Shown here: piece after piece, positions 49,132 to 57,020 of the stretch
How the letters are laid out: each line of letters starts with the position of its first letter
How positions within the stretch are numbered: the first letter of the stretch is position 1
Source of the DNA: Secundilactobacillus paracollinoides DSM 15502 = JCM 11969
GTDB taxonomy: Bacteria > Bacillota > Bacilli > Lactobacillales > Lactobacillaceae
DNA length: 64,000 bases
Direction of reading: 5' to 3'
NCBI RefSeq assembly: GCF_001311135.1
Contig: NZ_BBAG01000005.1
Location: forward strand, 1-64,000
Program-made: the position numbers and the translations under genes
Notes under the pieces: generated by a model
The model's input: the letters and a program-made list of their open reading frames with translations, nothing else
What the model was told of the DNA's origin: nothing
The model's database searches: none

Positions 49132-49689
49132 ATGGCAACCACCGCGGCGATTCTAATTCATGCCAAACTCAAAGATACGGCGACTTGGCGCCAATTATTG
49201 GTGCCGGTAGCGATCCGCTATGATCAACTGCACGTGCTGTTGCAGCTAGCTTTTGGCTGGCAAAACGCTTATTTACATGTCTTTTATCCATTAGCTCAGG
49301 ATAACAAGCAGTACGTTCGCGCATCCTATGATGAAATGGGGGTGACGGACGGCGTCATTGCCAGTTATCCAACCGAGAAAAACTATCTGTATCCAGACAT
49401 CAGTGAGGGGCCAGTGGTATATGATTATGCCATTGATGCCGGTTATTCGATTGAACTGACGCTGAAAGAAGAGGTAAGCTTTGCCGGGTTAAAGGCACGG
49501 AATTTACCCTCCTGCACGGCGGGTCGAGGCTCAAATCCGCCTAACGAGCTGACAAACACGGTTGATGATCCTGTATTTCATCGCGCAGACCTTAATCGGG
49601 CTCTTGCACTTTGGGCGCAGGCTGGCAATCAGATGATCTTAGCGGATGATGATGGGCTGACTGAGACTGATCTGGATGATGACTACTAA
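49132..49689 (+). CDS. Plasmid pRiA4b ORF-3 family protein
   Basis: 185 residues; AAGGAGG precedes the ATG. IHAKLKDTATWRQLLVPVAI, YDQLHVLLQLAFGWQNAYLH (Leu-x-x-L-H-x-x-x-Q-x-A-F-x-W pattern) and GRGSNPPNELTN (the P-P-E/N-x-x-G-like motif) identify the family. The acidic tail (DDDGLTETDLDDDY) is common. Biochemical function is not established. Likely co-transcribed with tetR. Confidence 0.85.
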   Translation: MATTAAILIHAKLKDTATWRQLLVPVAIRYDQLHVLLQLAFGWQNAYLHVFYPLAQDNKQYVRASYDEMGVTDGVIASYPTEKNYLYPDISEGPVVYDYAIDAGYSIELTLKEEVSFAGLKARNLPSCTAGRGSNPPNELTNTVDDPVFHRADLNRALALWAQAGNQMILADDDGLTETDLDDDY

Positions 49690-49697
49690 TTTGTAAG

Positions 49698-49740
49698 AAA
49701 AAACGTGTCGAACACCGAGGTGGTAGTCGACACGTTTTTT
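49698..49740. terminator. Bidirectional intrinsic terminator
   Basis: AAAACGTGTCGA pairs with TCGACACGTTTT, flanked by A and T runs. Confidence 0.85.
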
Positions 49741-50193
49741 ACTTTTTTTGATTGATAATATCATCTAAATGCTGATTATAAGCCGCTAGAAAGGCCAGTG
49801 TATCATCAACGAGTGATTGGTCGGTTTCCGTAAACAACGCGGCGTCACGGTCCTCAAATTGGCGATTAAGGGCGGCGTGCGTGTTGTACACGTCCTTGCC
49901 TTAGCAGTGAGTCTGAAATAAATTTCTTTCTTATTATCCGGCTTTTGGTAACGTTCAATGAGGGCGTTTTTCATCAACCGCCGTGTCATTTTACTGACGG
50001 CGCCACGTGTGACGTACATGGCATTAGCAATGATGGTTACGTTCGCGTCCGGATGATTACCGATGAATTCGATCGTGTGCACCTCAGCTGGCTTGTAACC
50101 GGCGAGCTGCTCGTCTAGTTGCGTGTGTTCCAGCAGGGTTGTCTTATCGATCAGCGAACTCATGCTGGCCATAAATTGCGCTTGTTTGTTCAA
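49739..50193 (-). pseudogene. MarR-family regulator (frameshifted)
   Basis: The TTG at 50193 (after GGAAG) is favoured; ATG at 50220 is possible. HTIEFIGNHPDANVTIIANA then MYVTRGAVSKMTRRLMKNALIE and QKPDNKKEIYFRLTAKG are the MarR winged helix. One G is lost near 49905 (AAGGCAAGG for AAGGGCAAGG); the other frame gives KDVYNTHAALNRQFEDRDAA to QHLDDIINQKK. Repaired length 151 residues. It is divergent from the second TMEM175-like gene. Confidence 0.82.
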
Positions 50194-50266
50194 TACGCTG
50201 TCTTCCTTTCGATGAGTCATTATAGGTAGCATATCAAATAAATGTTTCCTATTCAACAAAGCGAAA

Positions 50267-50282
50267 TGTTTCATGTGAAACA
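50267..50282. promoter_or_regulatory. Second parS-like site
   Basis: TGTTTCATGTGAAACA matches the ParB consensus at 15 of 16 positions (C to T at position 8). It is 33 kb from the perfect site at 17268. Confidence 0.65.
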
Positions 50283-50363
50283 TTTTTGCGGTGTTCAATT
50301 ATTATGACTGCCCTTAAGCACTATTCTTAGGTATGATGGAGGTAACATTTGGAGGTGGTCAAC

Positions 50364-50940
50364 GTGAATAAGGGGCGACTTGAAGCGTTCACGGATGCGA
50401 TTTTAGCAATTATTATGACGATTATGGTGTTGGAACTCCATACACCGGAAGGCTTTACGCTGGCGGCAATTCAAAATGAACTCATTCCATTGTTAGCTAC
50501 GTGATCTCGTTTGTCGGGATTACGAATCTCTGGGCAACACATCATTTTATTTTTGAACCCATGCATAAAGTGAGCTATGGGGTGTTTATTGTGAATATGG
50601 CACTGCTGCTGTGGGTATCGTTGGTGCCCATCACAACGGCCTGGGTGGCAACGTACCCTACGAAATTTATTCCGCAATTGGCGTACATCGTGGTTATTTT
50701 TGGCTGGGCGATCTTCCTTTTGCTGTTGGGACATGAGGCACATCGAGCGATGAAGATTATCCGACCAACATTATGGCGGGCCGCGAAATGAGCGGCATGC
50801 TGGTTATTATGGTGATCGGCGCGATTGCGTCGTTCTTCTTGCCGTATGCGGCACTGACGACTGGGGTGATCGTCATCGGGATGTACCTCGTGATTCCACA
50901 CCAAAACTTTGTGCGGCATCACAAACGTAAGGGTAACTAA
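50364..50940 (+). pseudogene. TMEM175-like potassium channel protein (two frameshifts)
   Basis: GTG at 50364 after GGAGGTGG. NKGRLEAFTDAILAIIMTIM is the signature first helix (F-T-D). Breaks near 50497 and 50755 separate YVISFVGITNLWATHHFIFE and a last part MSGMLVIMVIGAIASFFLPY to HHKRKGN. Repaired length 192 residues. It is a paralogue of 15851-16462. Known bacterial homologues conduct K+. Confidence 0.82.
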
Positions 50941-50942
50941 TT

Positions 50943-50978
50943 AAAACGACCAGTCAGGCAATGACTGGTCGTTTTTTT
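50943..50978. terminator. Bidirectional intrinsic terminator
   Basis: AAAACGACCAGTCA pairs with TGACTGGTCGTTTT, followed by T residues. Confidence 0.88.
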
Positions 50979-50984
50979 GCGGGA

Positions 50985-51603
50985 CTAAAAAACTGTTGCG
51001 ATTTCGTCCGCAGTCCGAAAGGCTTCGGCCATAATGCTGTCAGCGCGCTTGGGATAGCGGTCCATGCCTTCAACGGGAAGGGCAGTGACGTCAGCGCCCA
51101 AGAAGGTCATGACATCCTTGACGTAGCGGCTTGCTAAATTTTGGCCGTTCGTGATGCCGCCAGCTGCTTGAATGTGCAGCACTTGCTTGCCCGGCGCGAG
51201 TGGCCGTTCACCCACCGCAACCGTTTCAAAAGGTCTGGCCTTCAACACAAACGGTGTCAAACCAGGCCTTTAACTTCCCAGGAATCATTAAATTCCACAG
51301 GGGATTCGCGATAATGACCTTATCCGCATCGATGAACTGCTGGGTCGTTTGGCGAAACTGCGTCAATCGTGTTTGCTGCGCGTCTGGCAGGTCAGCGAAA
51401 GTCTTTCCAGCTGACAAGGCCCGCTGCGCCGTGACCAGATCTCGGTCGAAATCTGGGAATTTTTCAGCGTACAGATCGCGGACCACAACGGTGTCGTTGG
51501 TGTGAAGCTGAAGGTAACTTGTCAAGAAGTGTTCAAGGACAGTTAGGGAATGTGATGCTGAAGTTGGTTTAGGATTTGCTTTGATTACCAGTACAGTCGT
51601 CAT
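50985..51603 (-). pseudogene. azoR: FMN-dependent NADH-azoreductase/flavodoxin-like oxidoreductase (frameshifted)
   Basis: ATG at 51603 after AAGGAAGG. VIKANPKPTSASHSLTVLEH (phosphate-binding loop), YAEKFPDFD, and ADKVIIANPLWNLMIPGKLKAWFD are diagnostic. The frame breaks near 51240 at an extra T (CTTTTGAA); the rest (GKQVLHIQAAGGITNGQNLA) continues to EIATVF. About 205 residues. Such flavoenzymes reduce azo dyes and quinones in the cytoplasm. Confidence 0.87.
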
Positions 51604-51763
51604 TTGAATCGCCTTCCTTTATGTAAACTCTATGGTTATCATAACGGGTCTGATCGGGTTTGACAACGACTGCGGTTCGCAAGTTCTCACCGCGGTGTGA
51701 CGTTGCGCGACCTCAGCAAGTATCGTAAAATGAGCAGGACATTAAAACTGGAGGCTCGCCATT

Positions 51764-52263
51764 TTGACAGTGACATTTGAGTACGCAACACACGCTGATT
51801 TACCGACCATCGTTCATATTTATAATGAAATTATTCCCAGCCGTTTAGCGACGGCTGATCTCGAGCCGATTTCGGTTGCGTCCCGAGAGGACTGGTTTAC
51901 TGAATTTGATCCCAATTCTCGCCCACTTTGGGTAATGAAGGATGGTGACCAAATTGCCGGTTGGGTCAGTCTGGAATCCTTTTACGGGCGTCCTGCCTAC
52001 ACCAAACGGCTGAAATCAGCATCTACATTGATGAAGCATTTCGCCATCAGGGACTGGGGCAACAGGCGTTAGATTACGTATTCTCGCACCTATCAGCGTT
52101 GGGCTTGCAAAATATCGTGGCCTTTATCTTCAGTCATAACGGGCCAAGTCAGGGACTATTTAAGAAAAACGGCTTCGAGGTTTGGGGTCATCTGCCTGAA
52201 GTTGCCGAAATGGATGGGCAGTTACGAAGTCTGGATATTCTCGGGAAACATTTTGAAGCATAG
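51764..52263 (+). pseudogene. GNAT-family N-acetyltransferase, phosphinothricin acetyltransferase-like (frameshifted)
   Basis: TTG at 51764 follows CTGGAGG. TFEYATHADLPTIVHIYNEI, WVMKDGDQIAGWVSLESFYG and then, after one lost base near 52008, AEISIYIDEAFRHQGLGQQA (acetyl-CoA P-loop R-x-x-G-x-G) and FIFSHNGPSQGLFKKNGFEV. 166 residues when repaired. Members acetylate amine toxins or amino acid analogues; substrate not certain. Confidence 0.85.
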
Positions 52264-52278
52264 ATTATTAAAATTGGC

Positions 52279-52307
52279 GCCATCACTGAAAAGTGGTGGC
52301 TTTTTTT
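52279..52307 (+). terminator. Intrinsic terminator
   Basis: GCCATCACT pairs with AGTGGTGGC (one G-T pair) around GAAA, followed by seven T. Confidence 0.85.
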
Positions 52308-52837
52308 ATGCTAAAAAAGGAAACTGCTAATTTATTAAACAACTTTGACTTTGCTTGCTAGTCATTCACAAATCAAGGCCTGCTGATTCGATTTAATAAT
52401 TTGATAATAATTATAAAATAATTCAATGGTCTTTCATTAAAACAGTTGATGTTTCAACTATTTTTACCGGCATAAACACTTTCAAATAGTAACCGAGTTA
52501 TGAAAAAGAATTAGAAAATAAACAGTACGAACAGAAAATCCTGATTTGCTTGTGAATTCCATAACAGTATCCTGTTTTTAAACACATCACGGCATGTGTT
52601 GCTGTAATGACAGATATTCCGAAATCGTCATACCTGTAATCCAAAAACAGAATGTCATCGAAATTTTCTTGAATTTCACTAACTTATAGTGAAAATATCT
52701 ATCGAAAAACTGAAAATCCAAAAAAAGTTTAATTAATTTTTCAGCGAATGTAAATGCTTCTAAATCATTACAGACACACGGGATTGACCGCTTAACGATT
52801 TTTCAAAAATGGGACCGACGGGTTAAAAAATATAAAT
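52308..52837. other. AT-rich gene-free stretch before the truncated oxidase
   Basis: No open frame with coding character is seen. It contains an inverted repeat TTTCACT/AGTGAAA (52674-52694) and TGTAA...TTACA near 52749-52772. The pyruvate oxidase coding similarity begins abruptly at about 52838, so this region probably includes a deletion junction. Confidence 0.55.
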
Positions 52838-53959
52838 TTAAGCGTTTACATTGGTGTTGGTGCCAAGGGCGCTGCTGAAGAATTGAAAGCTGCTTCTGAA
52901 AAGTTCAAGATGCCACTTGTTTCTTCCGTATTAGTGGAGGGTATCCTTGAAGATAACTATCCTGCCTACCTTGGCTCAACTGGCCGAGTTGCGCCAAAGC
53001 CAGGTGCTGAAATTGGGTTTAGCACTGATTTAATTATTTGGGTCGGCAACAACGTGCCATTTAGTATCTTCCTGTTCAACAAGAAGGCTAAGGTTATCCA
53101 GATCGATGTGAACTCAGAGAAATTTGGGAAGCGTCACCACACCGATGTTGCGATGTTAGCTGACGCAAAGAAGGCCTTGGCTGCCTTAGTTGATGCCGGT
53201 GAAGCACGCGACGCATCAGCCTTCTACAACGCTGCTTTAGCAGACAAGAAGAACTGGGACGACTGGCAAGCCAGCTTCAAGGACAGCACTGAATCACCAG
53301 TTCGTCCAGAACCGATCTTTGACGTGTTGAACCAAGAAGCCGCAGACAATGCCGTCTTTGCCATTGATGTTGGTAACGTCAACATTGACTTCGAACGTCT
53401 TTTGAAGATGCACGGCGACCAAAAGTGGTGCACTTCAGGAATTTACGCAACCATGGGCTGGGCTGTTCCTGCATCATTGTCAGCTAAGACCAACTTCCCA
53501 GACCGTGAAGTTTACAGTCTGAGTGGTGATGGTGGTTTCGCCATGTTATCAGAAGAATTGTTGACCCAAGTGAAGTACAACATGCACGTTGTCAACATTG
53601 TCTTCAGTAACGAAACGTTAGGCTTTATTGAAGCTGAACAACGTGATGATAGTCACCAACCACAATCAGGGACTGATTTAATTGCCACTGACTGGGCTAA
53701 GGTCGGCGAAGGATACGGTGCCGTTACCTTTACTGTTAAGACTAAGGCTGAATTCAAGCAGGCTTTGGAAGATGCTAAGAAGACCGATAAGCCAGTTCTG
53801 ATCGACGTCAAGTACACCCACAAGATGCCATTCACGACTGAACACATGTTTATTGACCCATCATGGCAAGACCAAGGTCAAATCGATGAATTCGTCAAGA
53901 CTTACGATGCTCAAGATCTGAAGCCATTCAGTTATTTTTTAAAGCAAGCGCAAGCCTAG
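52838..53959 (+). pseudogene. pox: Pyruvate oxidase lacking its N-terminal PYR domain
   Basis: Similarity starts at SVYIGVGAKGAAEELKAASE; TTG at 52883 is the first in-frame start. The central FAD-binding domain (GRVAPKPGAEIGFSTDLIIW) and the C-terminal thiamine-diphosphate domain (YSLSGDGGFAMLSEELLTQV with the GDG...N motif, VFSNETLGFIEAEQ) are intact to the stop. A full Pox has about 600 residues; about 190-230 N-terminal residues, including the activating Glu of the PYR domain, are gone, so catalysis is unlikely. Full-length enzymes make acetyl phosphate, CO2 and H2O2 from pyruvate. Confidence 0.87.
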
Positions 53960-54050
53960 ATCATCCCGGATTCATTGACTAAGGTACTGCGATTTTAAGA
54001 AAAACACTTTCCGTAAAAATGAGCGAGCATGACTGTTTACTCAGCGAGAA

Positions 54051-54086
54051 AAGGTGCCGCACTGTCAGGTGCCGCACCTTTTTTTA
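54051..54086 (+). terminator. Intrinsic terminator of the oxidase gene
   Basis: AGGTGCCGCAC pairs with GTGCCGCACCT except for one central mismatch, followed by T residues. Confidence 0.7.
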
Positions 54087-54120
54087 TACATATTGTCACA
54101 CCATTCAGGAGGTACCAGAC

Positions 54121-54993
54121 ATGCAGGTGATTTCGCTAAACGCCCAAAAATTGAATACGTTATCGCAACAGGCACCGGTTGTCCTGGCACTCGGGTTCTT
54201 TGACGGGGTCCATCAGGGTCACCAGCAGGTCATTCAAACGGCGAAACGACTGGCGGATGAGCGCCATCTACCGCTCGCTGTGATGACGTTTAACCGCCAC
54301 GCGTCACGATTATTTCAACCGGACGCCCCATTTCGGTACCTGAATACACTCGATCAAAAGACGGCCCACATGGCAGAAAATAAGGTGAATTTGCTCTACG
54401 TTGCGGATTTTAACCGCCAATTAGCCGGTCTGATGCCAACCGCATTTATCGATCAGTACCTATTAAAGTTAAACGCTCAGGTCGTCGTCGCAGGGTTCGA
54501 TTACACGTTTGGTCGTGGCGGCAGTCACGGGATGGCGGATCTCGATCATCTGAGTGCTGGCCGGTTTGAAGTGGTGACGGTCAACCAACTGACCGAACGG
54601 CGCGAAAAGGTGAGTTCGACACGGATTCGTCACCTGATTGGGCACGGTGAGATCAAGGCCGCCAACGCGCTTTTAGGTTATGACTATGAAATTGCTGGTC
54701 AGCTCATGGTGACCGGCAATCGCTTAGTTGTGACGCCTGACAGTCCGTTGCAGCAGTTACCGGCAGCTGGACGTTACTTCTGCGTGGTTCGTGATGCCCA
54801 ATTGCGGGAACCGGCAGTGGTGACGGTTGAGGAAAATGGCCGGCTCACCGTGATGTTATCCGGCATTGAGCCACAGCAAAACGCGCCAGTTGCAGTGACC
54901 ATCACTTGGACGCAGCAACTTAGCGTGGATACTGCTGAGTTGGTATTACCTGGTCAGTCTTTTAAAAACGAATCATTGTCCTCATGTTTATAA
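54121..54993 (+). CDS. FAD synthetase-like protein lacking a recognisable riboflavin kinase domain
   Basis: 290 residues from ATG at 54121, after CAGGAGG; upstream codons overlap the terminator and are not coding. LALGFFDGVHQGHQQVIQTA is the nucleotidyltransferase motif of RibF, with VVVAGFDYTFGRGGSHGMAD and KVSSTRIRHLIGHGEI as further FMN adenylyltransferase motifs. Normal RibF then has a kinase domain with a G-x-x-L-G-x-P-T-A-N pattern; here the last ~100 residues (GQLMVTGNRLVVTPDSPLQQ) lack it. A stand-alone FAD synthetase or a diverged paralogue is likely. Confidence 0.8.
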   Translation: MQVISLNAQKLNTLSQQAPVVLALGFFDGVHQGHQQVIQTAKRLADERHLPLAVMTFNRHASRLFQPDAPFRYLNTLDQKTAHMAENKVNLLYVADFNRQLAGLMPTAFIDQYLLKLNAQVVVAGFDYTFGRGGSHGMADLDHLSAGRFEVVTVNQLTERREKVSSTRIRHLIGHGEIKAANALLGYDYEIAGQLMVTGNRLVVTPDSPLQQLPAAGRYFCVVRDAQLREPAVVTVEENGRLTVMLSGIEPQQNAPVAVTITWTQQLSVDTAELVLPGQSFKNESLSSCL

Positions 54994-54995
54994 TA

Positions 54996-55041
54996 AAAAT
55001 GACATCACGCGCAGTCCTAAACTTGCGCGTGATGTCATTTT
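54996..55041. terminator. Bidirectional intrinsic terminator
   Basis: AAAATGACATCACGCGCA pairs with TGCGCGTGATGTCATTTT between convergent genes. Confidence 0.9.
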
Positions 55042-55056
55042 ATATATAGTAGAAAA

Positions 55057-55497
55057 TTAGGCAATTGTTGCTAAATTAAGCGTTAAACCAGCAATCTTCC
55101 AGCCATCCTCAGTTCGTTGGTAACTGACATCTTCACTTTGGTAGACAACGTTGGTATTGTCGTCGGATTTTACGAGCACCCAAAGCAGCCATTCACCAGT
55201 TGCTGTATCACCGTCGATCTTGAATTGGGGACTCGTGAAATTATGCATGTTAATGGTGTCCGGCGTCCCCATTTGTGATTGCAGCATGTTGACGATGTTG
55301 TCCCGGCCAGTCATGTCAACGTTCATCATGGCGCTCTTCCAGTAGGCGTCCGCCGTGAAAACGTCGCTGAACTGGTCAAGGTCGGTTTGCTTACCGTTCC
55401 AGCCGGTATTCACTAAGTCAGCGTAGTGGGCTTGCAGGGCGCGTAGGGCTTCTAAATCTTCGAGGTGTTGTAACCGTGCTTCGATTGTTTGTGTCAT
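55057..55497 (-). CDS. SnoaL-like/NTF2-fold protein
   Basis: 146 residues; GGAGGAGC precedes the ATG. TIEARLQHLEDLEALRALQA HYADLVNTG, then DVFTADAYWKSAMM and GRDNIVNMLQSQMG, and a C-terminal sheet TGEWLLWVLVKSD...YQRTEDGWKIAGLTL, match the SnoaL_4/nuclear transport factor 2 fold. Such proteins are small-molecule isomerases, dehydratases or binding proteins. It is divergent from a TetR gene with three copies of a shared half-site, implying local repression. Confidence 0.85.
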   Translation of the reverse strand: MTQTIEARLQHLEDLEALRALQAHYADLVNTGWNGKQTDLDQFSDVFTADAYWKSAMMNVDMTGRDNIVNMLQSQMGTPDTINMHNFTSPQFKIDGDTATGEWLLWVLVKSDDNTNVVYQSEDVSYQRTEDGWKIAGLTLNLATIA

Positions 55498-55536
55498 TTG
55501 TTAAGCTCCTCCAGTTATATTTACTTTTTTGCTGTT

Positions 55537-55601
55537 AAAAGTTAATATAAAAGAAGATAGCACAGTTAAATTAACTTTTCAACTAAAAATAGTTAACTTT
55601 T
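55537..55601. promoter_or_regulatory. Repeated TetR half-sites
   Basis: AAAAGTTAA at 55537-55545 and its complement TTAACTTTT at 55571-55579 and 55593-55601 lie between the divergent SnoaL-like and TetR genes. Confidence 0.7.
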
Positions 55602-55618
55602 AGAAAGAAGGAGCTTAA

Positions 55619-56284
55619 ATGCCAATTGCAAAGAGTAAGGCGTATCATCGCGAACAGATGGTCCACCGGCTATTGCCAGTCATTCGCGTGACCGGCTTTC
55701 ACGACATGACGTTACAAAAAATCGTAACCCGCGCGCACGTCAGCAAGGTGACCTTCTATAAATACTTTGAGTCTTTTGATGACCTCGTCGCGCAAATTGT
55801 GTCTGATTTGGTCGACTATTTACAGGAAGAGGAATTTCCAACTCAGGTCACTCAGGAGAATTATTTGAGCGCGTTTCAACATATCAGTCTCAAGACGTTT
55901 GAACTATCAGCGTTTATCTCATTGCGGTTTCAAACCGACCTGGCTGCGGACTATCCTGAACTAGCCAACCAACTGGAGCGGGCAATTTTGACGCGTGAAC
56001 AGGCGCTGACGGCGTTCTATGAGCAGGGTCGCACATTAGGTATTGTTGCCGATGTCGATATTGCGATGGTTGTTTACCGTGACCGACAAATGGTACCTGC
56101 GCTTGTAGACCGGCATATTGGCGATACTGCGGATCAGGTTGCAGAAATGATGCGAGATTATATGGTTTTGACGGCACGGGAATTGTTGGCAACTAAATAT
56201 TTGGAGCAGTTTCCGTTGACAGATTTTGAAACGCAGGTGGCGGCATTGAGTGAGAAGATTCAAGATAGTTATCAAGCGCTTTAG
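55619..56284 (+). CDS. TetR-family transcriptional regulator
   Basis: 221 residues; AAGGAGC precedes the ATG. The helix-turn-helix is MTLQKIVTRAHVSKVTFYKYFESFDDLV (residues ~29-56). The ligand domain is full length (ETQVAALSEKIQDSYQAL end). It probably represses the divergent SnoaL-like gene through the AAAAGTTAA sites. Confidence 0.9.
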   Translation: MPIAKSKAYHREQMVHRLLPVIRVTGFHDMTLQKIVTRAHVSKVTFYKYFESFDDLVAQIVSDLVDYLQEEEFPTQVTQENYLSAFQHISLKTFELSAFISLRFQTDLAADYPELANQLERAILTREQALTAFYEQGRTLGIVADVDIAMVVYRDRQMVPALVDRHIGDTADQVAEMMRDYMVLTARELLATKYLEQFPLTDFETQVAALSEKIQDSYQAL

Positions 56285-56291
56285 ATGGTCA

Positions 56292-56579
56292 AGTCCGTTG
56301 CATTCCGCAATTTGGCACGGCATCGAAGTGGCTCACGATGAAGCTAATTCGATTTCTGCTGCGCAGCTCTCGAATGGATCTTCATCGACTCGCACATCAG
56401 TAACCGACCCAAGAACGGTCGCTAACTGATGTCGACACCACGATGCCGTGCCAAATTGCTGCATTCCACTGACATTGAGCTTACTTTTACCACTGGTTAA
56501 GCTTCACAATGGCATTAAATCGAGTTCGCAGAGAATCCGCCCTCGACTGCCAGTAAGCCTATTGACAGCAATGCTTCTT
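56292..56579 (-). repeat. R2 element, long structured copy
   Basis: Contains a perfect 19-bp inverted repeat, GCAATTTGGCACGGCATCG (56307-56325) and its complement (56441-56459), enclosing two further hairpins: CGATGAAG...CTTCATCG and ACATCAGT...ACTGATGT. Its minus-strand 5' part (AAGAAGCATTGCTGTCAATA) matches the copies at 9597 and 33934. It fills much of the gene-free 56285-57020. Confidence 0.75.
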
Positions 56580-56928
56580 AAAATGTACGAATCATTGGTA
56601 ACGTTCAATTAGCAGGTTTCATTGCACCGCTTATGCAGTCTTTCCATCTATGATGACGACTACAAGTATCGTAACGAAGCGGCATGTCAGTGCTATTTTA
56701 CTCAATCAACAATGAAAAGACACATACATGGTCGTACTGAACACCGTGTTTCACGCTCTTTCTTAAGGAACTCTTACGCCAAAGTAAGTTACTGGACTTT
56801 CAGTGATGAAATCGAGTACAGTATCACTGTTTAGAAACGTTCGGCCATTAATGAGGGGAACGTTGGGTTAAGACCTGTCTAAATGGTGTGATTTAGAGTA
56901 TAATGGAGTCTTAATTTGATTGATACGA
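56580..56928. other. Gene-free stretch before asnB
   Basis: A 70-codon open frame (56622-56834) shows no coding character. ACACCGTGTTTCACGCTC near 56741-56758 faintly recalls R1 ends. TATAAT at 56898-56903 is a likely -10 element for asnB. Confidence 0.45.
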
Positions 56929-56991
56929 AGCGTTGGCTGTAGGAAGTAGCGAGTACCGGAAGAGAGTTTCCAGAACTCGCATTGCGCAACG
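56929..56991 (+). promoter_or_regulatory. Structured 5' leader of asnB
   Basis: GCGTTG (56929-56934) pairs with CAACGC (56986-56991), enclosing GCGAGT/ACTCGC and GGAA/TTTCC. The hairpin ends 30 nt before the start codon. No known riboswitch or T-box consensus was recognised. Confidence 0.5.
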
Positions 56992-57020
56992 CAAGATAAG
57001 TTACAGGGAGGAACAACAGT

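Noticed and set aside
49132-49689. Insertion sequence because of the IS-passenger-like family name
   Set aside because: No transposase, terminal repeats or target duplication is visible; the gene sits in an ordinary operon with tetR.
56622-56834. 70-codon open frame upstream of asnB
   Set aside because: No ribosome site, atypical composition, and it lies in a repeat-derived region.
56933-57020. Upstream extension of AsnB
   Set aside because: The class II amidotransferase must start with Met-Cys-Gly, found at 57021; the extension arises only because of the frameshift.
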